Source of the DNA: Sambucus nigra
Taxonomy: Eukaryota > Streptophyta > Magnoliopsida > Dipsacales > Adoxaceae
Assembly (NCBI GenBank): GCA_949130495.1
Contig: OX422217.1
Span: 541,637,137 to 541,701,136, forward strand
DNA: 64,000 nt
Direction: 5' to 3'
How positions within the stretch are numbered: position 1 is the stretch's first letter; each line of letters opens with the position of its first letter. Shown piece after piece: positions 23,961 through 36,123 of this stretch. The notes beneath the pieces were generated by a model that did not search any database, was not told where the DNA came from, and was given only the letters and a program-made list of their open reading frames with translations. The position numbers were made by a program, and so were the translations under genes.

Positions 23961-24443
23961 ATTAAAAACCCTAATGTTCCCAATAGAGTTTTTCATTTCA
24001 ACAAAACAAAATCTCTCTCTTTCTCTCTTACTGAGGATATTTCTCAGGTGCCCTCCTCCCCTACTTAATCTCACTCTCCTCTTCCCCTCCTCTCTTTCGT
24101 GCTACTACTGCTCCTCCCTCTCAATCTCTGGTGAAAATCTCTTGGGTTTTTTCATCTTTTTCAAGGCATCTATATATGTATATGTATATGTGTATGTATA
24201 TAGCACATGCAAATTATACAATTTTAATCCCACTGCATTATAAGAAAATGGTTGTTTATGATTATTATTTTGTGGGTAATAATACCTGCTACATAGTTTG
24301 AATCAGTTGGGATATTTGAATCGGGATCTTAGATTATTATTTTGTTGAACTGTGAATCTTATGAACAATAAAGCATCACATGTTGAACTGTGAATCTTAT
24401 TTGTGGGTAATTAGTTGGGCGTACAACAATGGAGATGCAGGGG

Positions 24444-25026
24444 TAGAGCTGTCAACAGGTCGTGTTAACGGGTTAACGGGTCGTGTTAACGGGTTAACGG
24501 GTGAAAACACCCTTAACCCGTACACGACCCGTTAAGACTTACGGGTCAAATGATAAAACCCAAACACGACCCGTTAATATTAACGGGTACACGACCCGAA
24601 CCGTTAACACCCGTTAATATTAACGGGTCTAAACGGGTAACGGGTTGGGTGACCCGTTAATACCCGTTAGTACCCATTAATACCCGTTAGTACCCGTTAA
24701 TACCCGTTAGTACTCGTTAATACCCGTTAGTAACGGGTTGGGTGACCCGTTAATACCCGTTAGTACCCGTTAATACCCGTTTGTACCCGTGTAATATTGG
24801 TTCGGGTCACACGACCCAATAAAACCCGTTACCACTAACGGGTGATAATGGGTATAAACGGGTTTAATCGTGTAAGAGTACAAACCCAAACACGACCCGT
24901 TATAATAACGGATCTACCGTGTTGACCCGTTAATGACCCAAACCCGATAAGACTAAACCCATTAACTTATAATTTCGTGTCGTATCGTGTCGTGTTATCG
25001 TGTCGTGCCTCATTTTGCCAGGTCTA
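24444..25026. mobile_element. non-autonomous hAT element, 583 bp
   Basis: Terminal inverted repeats TAGAGCTGTCAA (left) and, reverse-complemented, TAGACCTGGCAA (right) match the hAT terminal consensus. It is flanked by 8-bp duplications TGCAGGGG (24436-24443) and CGCAGGGG (25027-25034), seven of eight matching. The interior is made of permuted ACCCGTTAATA/ACCCGTTAGTA and GGGTCGTGT repeats and has no coding capacity. Inserted in CACTA-1 between its leader and transposase. Confidence 0.85.
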
Positions 25027-25034
25027 CGCAGGGG

Positions 25035-25207
25035 CAGGGGGTTTATGGGGATAGGGCAGGGGTTAGCTGTCATATATATGCTTTTGTGCCCACGTATATA
25101 AATCACAACCAAATCCATACATTTATTACTCCTAATGATGACCCTCCCCCTAATATCTCGCCTACTCTCCTTCTCTCATTTTTACGCGCCTCCCCATCTC
25201 TTCACTT

Positions 25208-25244
<37 letters not shown>

Positions 25245-26639
25245 TACTGTGAGTGTGGAGTAGGGATAAAAAATTAATGTTGAAGCTTTGTTGAATATGC
25301 TAATGAAATTATGTTGATCATGTTTAATATGTTGAAACCATGAAAATCACTTACATGCTGAAAAATAGTGGCTTGGGATTATAAGTTTAAATGCTGAAAC
25401 TCTGTTGAATTTTTTGCTGTAATCTTTCTGTCTTCTTTCAAGTATAGTTATATAGACAAAGTTTCATATACAAATTAGGGTTATCTGAAAAATAGTGGTT
25501 TAGGCTTAATATTCGAATTGTTGTTTGTTGTTCTTGAATTGTTGTTGATTAATGAATATGAATATTTAGATGGCCATTGAGTTGGTTGGCCCTAGACATT
25601 TCTAGCATTTAGGGTTATGATTCTGTCGAATAGTGACATGTGATGTGGGTCGGCCCTAGGCACAGATTTAGAAGTGTAAACATAAATAAGACAGAAATGA
25701 AACATACTTACCATGGAAATATAAACAAAATGTGGCGATCAATATAAGTTTTAAAACATCAATTAAAAATAGGGTAAAATTATATATAGTGCGCAGAGTT
25801 AATGAAACTGCAGAGAATCAGTAGCAAAAATCAATAGAAACAACACAAATCATACACTCAAAAGGTATAAATCAACACCATAGGATTTATTTGGTAATTG
25901 GCAGTTATGTCGAAAACATGCATTGTTTGATGCTTCAAATTTATAATAAATTAGATTTTACCCACATGTAATAATAATACAGTGGGAAATAATCGTACAC
26001 TCAAAAATTACCAAATAAAGTCTATATTGTGGATTTTTACATAGTTATAAGCCTCTCAAGTTAAAAATAGTGTACATCGATACTAGGCTTATAGTTCTTA
26101 TGCGTATGCATTCAATAGCCCTTAGATACGTTCGAGAGTCATTACCCATGTAATGAGATCTCTCGAATTGTCCTGTTTAAAAAGCATAGTTTATGTAAAA
26201 TGATGTTCTCAGTGGCTTACACTTGTTACATTTGGGGGAAGTTCTACCATCATCTCTTAATGTTCTCTGGGTACATACTAGATGATGCGGTGGTGACTGT
26301 TATTTCACTTGATAAATTGAAATAGCATGAACACTTGCGAATATATGTATTGTACTTGGAGAACTATGGGGAGATGTTGTCGAATTTTCCTTAAATTGGA
26401 ACAATGTAGATGAGTTACTAAGTATATTAAATTAATTTATATTATTTTTTTAATATAACACCAAAAGATGAAATGTCAATCTTGAAGTAAAATATTTACT
26501 GGAAAATAAAATTTCACACATTTTTATACTAATCCATGAATACACGCTTCTTACCCATAACAGGTGATTGTTTGTAGTATCTGTGATGGGATATCCTCTA
26601 TACAAATAGTGGATTTGTGAGATAAATATTCTAGAGGAT
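25035..26639. other. CACTA-1 leader/intronic sequence without genes
   Basis: Contains a (CT)n run at 25208-25240 and AT-rich non-coding sequence. A weak inverted repeat (GGATTTATTTGGTAATT near 25885, and its complement near 26005) could be a small MITE. The expected N-terminal transposase-associated domain is not visible here. Confidence 0.45.
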
Positions 26640-28833
26640 TTATTTGATGATGCGTATGAAGTTCATGAATTGGAAGAAAATGAAGTCACCGACGATGTAT
26701 AAGGTTTATGCGCCCATAAAGATATCGTGATAAATGTTGATGATGACTATCAAAGTTTAAAATTTAAGGGGACCCAACAGTTTTACCCTAGCTATGAGAA
26801 AGATCAAACAACTTTACATGCCATGTTTGGTTTGCATAGTTTGAAGACCCAATATGGTTTGTATGGCAATAGCATGATAGGAATTTTGAATTGGGCTAAG
26901 GGCTTGCTACTCAAGCAGAATACACTTCCAAATAGCTATCCTACTATGAAGAACAGTTTGAAAGGTTTGGGAATTAAGTATAAATCAATTCATGGTTATG
27001 TGTATGACTGCATACTATCGAAAGGAATATAAAAATCTTAATCGGTGTCCGGTATGCGAGGAACCTAGATATGTGCAATCTACTGGCAAGGAAGGCACAA
27101 GATCAAAATTTCCTCAAAAAGTGTTGAAATATTTTCCCATTGGGCCTAGATTGAAGTGTTTTTTCACAATACCATGGACAACGGAGTCAATAACTTAGCA
27201 TGATAGGGTAGAAGTAGGGGATAATCTCATGCGTCATCCTATTGATTCTACAGCTTATGAAGAGGATGAATTATAAGTATCCCGATTTTACTCGAAATAA
27301 TGTAACATTCGTTTGGCAATATCAACTGATGGTTTCAATCTATTTAGAAATCTAAACACCAATCAGAGTGTATGGCCAGTGATCATATCACCACTTAACC
27401 ACCCTCCTTCATAGTGTATGAAACCTGAATTTTTGATGTTGTTTTTGTTGATACCTAGGCCAAAGGAACCAAGTGAGGACATCGATGTCTACTTGGATCC
27501 TTTGGTAGAAGAATTATATGAGTTGTGGGAGGAGGGTGTGCAAGCATTTGACTCTTTTAAAAAAGAAGAGTTTATACTGAAAGCTATGTTGACATGGGCA
27601 ATTCATGATTTTCTAGCTTAAGGGACATTATCCGGTTGTCTAGTACATGGTTATTTGGGGTGTCTAATTTATGGAGAGGAGACTGAATATATGCGTCTCA
27701 TCGCTTAAGGAAAAAATATATACCATTAACATAGGAGTTTTTTACCCCCCCCCCCACTCATAGTTTTAGATTTCAGAAAGGTTCCAATTTTTTACCGGGC
27801 GAGGTTTAACATAGGCTACCTCCGAGAAAACTTTAAAGTTCAAAAATGAAAAATAAATCTTCTAATTATGGCCCTAATATACCAGGTAAGAATCCTAAAT
27901 TGAAGAATGTCAAGCATAAGAATTCCCCAACTTGGGATAAAACTGAGACAAGAAAGGCATGGTCTAGGAGGCCAATTTTGTTTGACTTGCCTTATTGGAA
28001 GAGTAACCCGGTGTGCCATGTATTGGATATGATGTATGTGGATAATAACATCACTGATGATATTATGGGAACATGCCTTGGGGGAAGTCATTCGAAGGAT
28101 CGAGAAAATTCACGAAAATACATTACATCGTTGAAACTTAATCCACAACTATGGTTGAAAGAAGATAGTAGGGAAAGGACAATAATTACCCCTCGTTTGT
28201 TTACTTTGACGAGTGGGGAAAGAAAGGTTCTTTTAGACACAATATATAATTTGAAGGTTCCATCTAATTTTTCATCCAACTTGAAAAGGATTGTGAATTA
28301 TGCTACCCATGATTTACATAAGTGCAAGCCCCACAATTAGCATGTGATCATGCAATTGGTTCCTCTGTTGTTTAAGCATTGTTTCTCTAAGCATATGGAT
28401 TTGCGGAGGGCCATTATACAAATTAGCATGTGCTTCACTCTTTTATGTGAGAAGGTAGTCAATCGAAAGCGCATAGTGGTTGCAAAAGTATCTATAGTCG
28501 AAGTGATTTGGGTGCTGGAGAAGTACTTTCCCCCATCACCTTTGACATAAGTATTCACTTGTTGGTACACTTATGCAATGAGGCGCTTCTTTGTGGCCCA
28601 GTTAGATATCAGTGAATGCATCCGTTTGAAAGGTTGATGAAAGTTTTCAAAGATGGTTTCAAGAATTCAATATACATTAAAGGATCAATTGCATGGGTGT
28701 ATATCACCGTGGAGACATCAATCTACACTCAGGAATATATGCTTGACCCAAGAAAAGTGGATAACATTGATGAGTTCATCGACAAGGGTGGTCAAATGAT
28801 GGGTACGCTAGTGAAATTAATGAGTTTATAGCA
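26640..28833 (+). pseudogene. TNP2-like transposase of CACTA-1 with DUF4218-like C-terminus
   Basis: Collinear pieces: 26727-27032 (LHAMFGLHSLKTQYG, SYPTMKNSLKGLGIKYKSIH, YDCIL), 27020-27270 (CPVCEEPRY, FPQKVLKYFPIGPRLK, HPIDS), 27300-27710 (IDVYLDPLVEELYELWEEGV, FILKAMLTWAIHDF, GTLSGCLVHG) and 27846-28340 (ILFDLPYWK, GTCLGGSHSK). 28344-28830 matches the DUF4218-type tail (EKYFPPSP, HPFERLMKVFK, GSIAW). TNP2 proteins cut and paste CACTA elements by binding their ends. The gene is broken by at least six stops or frameshifts, and the usual N-terminal domain is absent. Confidence 0.88.
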
Positions 28834-29041
28834 TTAACAAGTAACTCGTTATCTATTTGACATACATGAAGATGTCGAAGAATGGAAAAATTACGTTTAT
28901 ATTATTTTAACTTTTATATGTGATCAATTTTGTAATACATTTCTCACAGTTAATGCAGGAAATACGATGCGCGGGAGAACAATAAAAGACGAAGAATGAT
29001 GGCACAATCAGACAACGAATTTAGGGTGTGGGTGTCACACA

Positions 29042-29128
29042 AGGTAATTATATTGAGAATGTCTCTTATTAAATGGCATATTATAAGAAAGCTTTAAAAC
29101 TAACCTAATTAATTCATCTATAATCTTA
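29042..29128 (+). other. probable intron in the CACTA-1 transposase gene
   Basis: GTAATTATATTG donor after ..GTCACACAAG and an AATCTTAG acceptor enclose 87 AT-rich bases between the DUF4218-like and DUF4216-like parts. Inferred from splice consensus only. Confidence 0.4.
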
Positions 29129-29705
29129 GCTCTTAAAGACGGGTGATGCGACATCAAGGCTTGCTCGTCTAGCCTCTGGACCCTTGTTCATGGCACACGA
29201 GTATAAAAACTATTGATTGAAAGGTTATGTGTTCGGTGTAAGGGTGTACGAGGGAAATAAAAATGTACAGAACTCTAGCATTTCAAGCAAGGCTCTTACT
29301 TATTTTCGAGTGAGTGCAAAAGATAAAAACCACATTGAAGCTGAAATGACTTACTATGGTTTCATTCAAAATATGTTTGCATTGGACAATAAATTTTTTA
29401 AATAGGTTGTGTTTTATTGTGATTGGGTAAGAGTTGAGGATAAAAATGCTTGTAAAGTTGATCCTGATACCAATTTAATCATGGCTGACTTGTCCAAGTT
29501 GAAGAGCAACGAGTACGTGAGCGATGAGCCGTTTGTTTATGATTTTTAAAAGTTTAAGCAAGTGTTTTACTATGAGTATATCAACAACAATCCATGTTCA
29601 ATCATCCTACACACGCCAAAGTGTCTAACTAGTAACGTGGTTGACTTGGCTGCTCCTACTAAATATCAATCCGTTTTAGATGATAACCCGAATTTAAAAT
29701 AATTT
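29129..29705 (+). pseudogene. DUF4216-like module of the CACTA-1 transposase
   Basis: Translation gives SRLARLASGPL, NGY-like KGYVFGVRVYEG, QNSSISSKALTYF, EAEMTYYGFIQNM, VVFYCDWVRVE, CKVDPDTNLI and KFKQVFYYEY. This is the usual DUF4216 order found after TNP2 in plant CACTA elements. Stops occur at 29212, 29404 and near 29547. It ends DDNPNLK, as does the homologous CACTA-2 copy. Function of this domain is unknown. Confidence 0.8.
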
Positions 29706-30180
29706 TTAGAATTATAATAAGTATTCTAATTATTTGAAACAATTCTTGGTTTGGTTTATGATATGAATTTTGTATTCTTCTAGTGTCATTAGTTTGTATT
29801 CTTTTAGTGATTTATCATTAAAGGAAGACAATTTAATGCTTTTATTCATTTTGATTTGATCAGTTTTTGTGGATTTGAATTAAAATTAGTTGGTTGGTTA
29901 GTGAATATGTTAATTTGGATTTTAATGAGTTGAAGCATTAATTCAAAGTCTATGACATGACCCGAATTTGAAGTAATTTTTAGATTTGTAATAAGTGTTC
30001 CAATTATTTGAAACAATGCTTAGTTTGGTTTATGATATGGATTTTTATTCTTATAATGTTGTTAATTTGTATTCTTCTAGTGCTTTTATTCATTTGGATT
30101 TTAATTAGTTTACTGCTTTTAGTCATTTGGATTTGATCATTTTCTCATATATATGTTTATACTAATAACAATAATTTTTG
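29680..30180. repeat. tandem duplication of about 272 bp at the end of the transposase gene
   Basis: The sequence from CCCGAATTTAAAATAATTTT (about 29686) through ATTTGAAACAATTCTTGG and TTTGGTTTATGATATG recurs from about 29960. The copies are clearly diverged. The duplicated block includes the last few codons of the DUF4216 module. Confidence 0.65.
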
Positions 30181-30186
30181 CAAGAA

Positions 30187-31504
30187 ATGTCTACATCACG
30201 TTGGGGGTAAGGAAGGCTCGTCTAGATCTACGCCCCCAAAGTGGGGTAAATTGGGGACCATAGTGAGAACAAGATGGCCTTACAAGCTAGGGCCCTGGAG
30301 TTGCTGAAGATGATTATTGGCCCCGAGTACACGAATTGGAGGAAGGAACCCTACGAGTTTAATATGGCCATTTGGGGGGCATTACAGTTATTTGCACACT
30401 TTTTTTTTATTGTTTTGTATTTATATTTATATTTTATTAAATTTTATAATTTAAATACAACTAACTCACATTCTTTTTGTTTTGCAGTTTGTTTACAGGA
30501 ACAATTCGGCTTCCCCCGACATGTATGCGACTCCACGTTGGAATAATTAAGAGATTAACGTGGAGGAAAAACAGGCGCATATGGTCCTTTGGTCAAGGCT
30601 AGGAGTCCATCTTGCAACTTAAGGACACGGTACCCTCGAAGGAGACAATTTTATTGGTAAGCTGGCAACAGTTTGTTGATAATGAGCTCTCGGAGAGGTA
30701 ATTGTCCTCTCGTCAATTCGGGAGGGAAAATAGGGTCAATAAAATCGACGTGTAGTACTATGGGCATACGTCTTATGCCGAGGTGGAGCACAGGATGGAA
30801 AAGTTTTAATGTTCTTTCATTTTAGTTTTATTTTACTCTATTTAGTGATAATTATATACTAATTTGCTAATTTTGCATTATTTTATTTCAGGGGAAGGGA
30901 GTGGCCCTGGGGTAATCCATAAAGGCTCGATGCCTATGTAGAGATTCTAATGAAGAAGGGGAAGGATGCGGAGGTCAATTCGAACATGGCCGCCATTATT
31001 GTAAGATAAAATTTTAATTACGTTATAAAAATAAAAATTTATAATCACATAACTTTTTATTAATTTATTTAATCGTTACCTTTTTGTTGTTTTAGGAAAA
31101 GCTTAAGGAAGTGCATAACTCCTAGAGTGACGCCGATAAGGCAATTCTAGGTGCATATGCATTAAGTCAAGTGCTCGGGTAGGATCATGAGGGCCGTACT
31201 TGGGGGGTGAAATCTAAGGTGGGGAAGTCGAGTCTCACTAAGATTGTGTAAAACAACTCTGGGCTGGTACGCAAGGGGGATGAGTTGACGACCAACAATG
31301 CTGAGAAGTTTGACAATATGGGGAGAACATTGCAAAAAAAGTTTACGTATGTCAAACGTGCTCTTAAAAGCCTGGTTAAGTCCAACTCAGAGAAGATCAA
31401 GGAGAAAGTGGTGGACGAGGGAACCACTGCTCCATCTTTCACACCCTCACCTTTACCGATAACCCCCTTATCTTTACACGATTTATGCGCCACCTCCACC
31501 CATA
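30187..31504 (+). pseudogene. TNPA/Ptta-like second gene of CACTA-1 (5' part, interrupted by G1)
   Basis: ATG at 30187. Exon-like blocks include MALQARALELLKMI (30274), WQQFVDNELSER (30664), YGHTSYAEVEH (30760) and LGxDHEGRTWGVKSKVGKSSLTKIV (31180-31250). A Ser/Pro/Thr-rich tail (31400-31500) follows. It corresponds to the Transposase_24/Ptta group of En/Spm second proteins, thought to bind subterminal repeats. Introns are suggested at about 30391-30487 (TTTTGCAG acceptor), 30809-30891 and 31001-31095 (GTAAGA..TTTTAG). The frame continues at 63915 after G1. Confidence 0.75.
31001..31095 (+). other. intron of the CACTA-1 second gene
   Basis: GTAAGATAAAA donor, TTGTTGTTTTAG acceptor. A homologous intron is present in CACTA-3 (56478-56572), supporting the call. 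Confidence 0.6.
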
Positions 31505-33277
31505 TGTGACAGCCCACCCATCCTAATAACAAGTGATCAACCCTTTACTAAAATAAAATAGGAATCTCATCTGGTTCATTGTTAGCATCACTATCGAAAA
31601 CATTTTAATTACTAATACCTTATTAGGCTTGGTGTCATATTTTAGAACTTATTTATTTGCTTACACAAAATTTCCATTCACATAACCAACCATGCAAATG
31701 ATAAAAATAACACTCACTGACATAAATAGATTAATCAATAACTCTCGATAAATAGTCACAATACAATAATCCAACTAACTGAAAGGAAAGCATCCGAATA
31801 AAATAAATACTAAATAATTGGGCGACATGCCCAGAATAACTCTGAAGTACCTCCTATCTAGATCTCAAGGATAGACGCGTCTAATCATTCCCTACAGGTG
31901 TCCACAGTTGATGCCGCATCATCTGAATAGAAGGATGGTTATGCCACGCATCCCTGCGTCTGAGCACCTAAAAGTTTTGAAAATAGTTTGTTACAGGTCA
32001 GAGCACAAAACCTCTTGAAATTTTTTTGCAAGTGTTTAAAATACATTAATAAATATGCACTGTAATATTTCATATTTCAATTTGTGTCGCACTCCCATGA
32101 GTTACCCTTCACCCCTCATCTATAGTGCACAACTAACGCTTGTAACTTAAATACCATAGTTACGCTACGCAGACTAACTAGTCTCAACACTAATCATAAT
32201 CCCATACGCTACATGTATCACTCGTATACTTTATTTTACTTTAAATTCTTCGTTAGCTTTCACATCCTCTTTATAATTATAATTCTCAACTATAATTTAT
32301 CAATTAACTTCAAATAACTTTCACTAGTTATTAAATCAATATTCACACATTAGTTTCTTATGCCCGTATATAAGTTTCTTCACTTTTATAGACGTATATA
32401 TACATAGCATCCCCGAGCTGTCCTCTCAGATTCATATAAATTTATAGTTCATAATATCCTTTAATTTGCCCCCGTATATATTTACACAACACACACGCAC
32501 AAAAATCACATCAAGTATACATACATATATATCGCTCACTATATATGTATAGCTACAATCCCCAGAGCATTACCTCGCGGATGTATTTTCTAGTATGCTA
32601 TCAGGCTCTAGGGCATACACCTCATCCTGGGCCACCAGGCCGGAATCACACCACCGAAACCAAATATTTAACGTAACTAGATGCGGTCATAGTCGTAAGT
32701 CAGTGGGTCATAACCATACCACATTACTCCACTTGGACTTTAACCTCATATAGAGTGGGCATGCACATACCTATGCCCATGGGGACCGATACTACACTTG
32801 CTGAGATTCGCTAGGATAGATCTCCCACGGAGCACAACCTCCACCGATAGCATCCCCACTAAAGTGGTGTGTTTCACATATATCAATCGCACACAGATGT
32901 ATTCATACACACACACACATGCACACACACACGCACACACACATACATACATATATATATAAAATAAAACCGGTTAGCCATGAATGTCGCTCCTAGCACT
33001 AGCTTAACTTTCTCGAGTCTAAATACGACTCCCAAGTTTATAAGTAGTAGTTTACTTATTTATATATAACGACTATAATTTATTCGAGACACTAAGCCTA
33101 TATCAATCCAACCCATATTCCAATTCCATCTGAAATTCCCATTCGAATCCATTAATATCTTTCCGAGTGGCGTTCATCCTAAACATTTCTAAATCCATAA
33201 CCAAGTCTTATTCCCACCAACCTCAAGGTGATGCTATATTTTAACAATACCAAAACTCCAAAACACCCTTTATGGAC
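31505..33277 (-). mobile_element. 3' LTR of G1, outer part
   Basis: Collinear with 60762 to about 62617 of the 5' LTR, for example GATCAACCCTTTACTAAAAT, GGGCGACATGCCCAGAATAA, CATCCTGGGCCACCAGG and CACTAGCTTAACTTTCTCG. It breaks at 33277 where the LTR of G2 starts. Contains an (AC)n tract at about 32910-32945. Confidence 0.8.
32905..32960. repeat. (AC)n/(AT)n microsatellite in the G1 3' LTR
   Basis: Imperfect CA-rich run after ATTCATACACAC. At the matching place the 5' LTR has a longer (AC)n(AT)n tract (62196-62268). Confidence 0.85.
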
Positions 33278-34610
33278 TGTGACACCCCACCTATTAAAAT
33301 AATGGGAGCCCAGCCCTTTATAAAAATAAAATGTTGGTCTCATATGGCTCATTTTTAGCATCACTGTCGAAGACATTTTTAAAGTTACTAACCACCTAGT
33401 TATTAAATAGACTCGTCAAAAATTTTACCTTCATTAATTAACAAAATGCATAAATAAAGATACTAATCAAGCCATCCACAGGAATAAAATCCAAAATCAG
33501 CACACGACAGATATATAAATAAATAAGACCGAATAAACCATCAGTTCCCAACAATAAAATTCAACAATAAAACTGAAATAATGAAATGGATACACAAAGT
33601 TTAATCTATAAACTAGAAATATTGAAATAGTCTAAAGGGAGATATGCCCAAATGAGTACTGAAATAAAGTCCCAACACTAGGAATAAATGAATGAGGCAT
33701 CTATAGCAAAGTCCTGCAACTTTCACAGGAGCTGCAGCTATGCATCCCCGGATAGAGTCCTCAAGCTAGGCATCCCTGTGGCTAGACAACTATTTTGACA
33801 CGGTTTTGAGCCAAGTAAAACATTTTGAAAATAATTAGCAAGCATTTAAATTACAATTAATTAAGTACGCATGCATACTTTTCATATTCAAGCTAGTGTC
33901 GCACTCTCTTGAGGTATAACTCACCCCTCATCTAATGGATACACCTAATGCTTGACTTCTAACCTCACTAGTTACGCTACCCCACCTAACTAGCCTTATT
34001 ACACCTCTTTTTATGGCACTACTCTAACACCAGTGTTCTTACTTTGATTATTAAGTTATCTGCTCATTAACTTATTAATCAGTTCAACTATATTAAGTCA
34101 TATAACGTTCACACTAGTTATATAGGAAATCCTTTTTTTAATCGTATAACTTTCACACTAGTTATATAAGAAATACATTCACACTTATGTATTAATCCCG
34201 TTTATAATTACTTACTCATATTATATGCGTACTAGTATACTACAACATTCACACACATTTCACGTATAATAACAATCCATTCTTGAGTAATAACTCAACG
34301 AATGATTTCTCTAAAATGCTATCATATACTAGGTATCCTCACTCTAACCCGGTTACCTCAAGTCCGACTCACTCACGAGCTTGGGTAAAAGTATCGCAAA
34401 CTTAGTGGAGGTGATCATATTCCCCCCAAAAGTGAGACCAAATAATACCCAAAGTGTCTCACCTCGAAAAATAAATCACACAATAAAACATTAGGCGATA
34501 TGACCTAGGGATTATACTCTCCTTGCTGTCACAAGCCAGGGAATTCGCCCACATTGCGCATCCTCCTATGATATCACTAGAGGGGTATGTATTCCTATAA
34601 ATATCATTCA

Positions 34611-34666
<56 letters not shown>

Positions 34667-36123
34667 TAATTAAGTCCAGTTAACCCGTGCCTAACTCTCC
34701 TGGCACTAGCCTATAATAACCGAGTCTATCTACTCCACTCAAATATCTCTTTATCATACTAATTCACAATTTGGGTTTATTCACTCTACTCGAAATCCCA
34801 TCCCGATATCCGAAATTCTCTTAATTTCATAATATGTACGTAAAGACCCTAGCATTGGATTTCTCTCAATTTGGGTAAACAACTCCCTTACTATAGCCTA
34901 CTGGAATTAAGTAAGTCCCTCCATATATTTTAGAAGAAACCCAAAAGTTTATCAATAATTAATTTTGCATTTAGGGAAAAAACACAAAAATTCCCCTCTT
35001 TTTGGGCACCCAGATCGATTCGTCTTAGGAACCAAATCGATTCGTTGCGAACATGTCTCTTCTCCGGGGCTCTGTTCTGCAATTGTTACGCACCCAAGAT
35101 TTTAAATCTCTCTACAAACTAAATCCCAATCCAAGGTAAGATGTAATACCAATCCAAAACAAGTTTAAACCATCATAATAACCTTTATTCATCATTCATT
35201 CTGATAAAAATCATTAATTCCCAAATTGGTTTCAAAGGTTTTATGAAATCGATTTCTACAGTTTGATTCTAAAATTCGAAATCAAACAACATCTATCTTC
35301 TGGGTTTTTAAATATAATTTGAATTCCATCCTTATTGAATCATATAGTATCATAAATTGCACTTTTTATCTACATAAAGTGTCCAATCAATAAAACCCCA
35401 TGTATATGTGATAACCCATCCTAAAAACGAATTTTCAATCACACCCACTATGATATGAATCAAAATAATGCAAATTAGATTAAAATAAATTTAACCACTT
35501 GCATGATTAGATTCGTAGAAGTCTGATTCCTTTGAGGTAGAAGATGAATTGATGAAGAACACATCCAATTCCTCTTGATTTGGCTCCCAAGAGCTCCCCA
35601 CTTACTTTCTCTTTTCTTCTCTCAAGTTCTTAGGGTTAGAATGTGATTAACTGCACTTCAACCTTATTATATTTAGGTTAAATAATACTAAACCAGAAAT
35701 TAGGCTTATGGGCCTAGTCTAAATGACGCAAACACCCTTGTATGGTCCCGATTATGCCTAAAAATGTCTTGAGACCCAATTACTACCCCGGGTATTCTAT
35801 TCTGACTATATCTCAACCCATCCAGAATCAACCGTGCACTCAAAATCGTCATTTGAGCCATCTCAACCTTAGTATAGTCTATACCCGACTACTGGTTAAG
35901 ATACAATAAAATCTCATCATTTAACTCACTACGACGCATAATAAAAGTCACGTATTATTTACTACACTTGATAAATTTTATTTCATTTATATTAATCATT
36001 ATCTCTACCGATTAATATTTAAATACACACATAATAATTAATTGAATTAAATTATGACACACTTGTAATTTAAATTAACCCGAATTAATTAAAAATAAAT
36101 ACTCAAAAATATGGGGTGTTACA
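33278..36123 (-). mobile_element. 3' LTR of G2, 2.85 kb
   Basis: TGTGACACCCC at 33278 and TGGGGTGTTACA at 36123 give TG..CA ends. Directly right of it is the minus-strand tract GAGGGGGGAAGTA. The outer part matches the truncated copy at 54158-54860. It contains an AATCGATTCG palindrome pair (35010-35045), a (TA)n tract and no ORF. Confidence 0.8.
34618..34662. repeat. (TA)n microsatellite in the G2 LTR
   Basis: About 22 TA units, upstream of a CTAGCCTATAATAACCGAGT block. The equivalent place in G1 carries (AC)n(AT)n. Confidence 0.95.

Larger units (their letters stand above)
23706..31504 (+). mobile_element. CACTA-1 (En/Spm-type DNA transposon), left part
   Basis: Starts with the terminal sequence CACTACACTAAAA next to a gypsy leader. 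Subterminal repeats follow, then a CT-rich leader, a TNP2-like transposase pseudogene, a DUF4216-like module and a TNPA/Ptta-like gene. It is cut at 31504 by gypsy G1 and resumes at 63915. The right terminus lies beyond the window, so the 3-bp target duplication (TAC on the left) cannot be checked. All coding parts carry stops. Confidence 0.85.

Noticed and set aside
24444..25026. Telomere-like repeats (ACCCGTTA)
   Set aside because: The unit is not the plant telomere repeat CCCTAAA, and the block has hAT ends and an 8-bp duplication.
31185..31532. 115-codon minus-strand frame
   Set aside because: Antisense shadow of the CACTA-1 TNPA-like exon, which has matching homologues on the plus strand.
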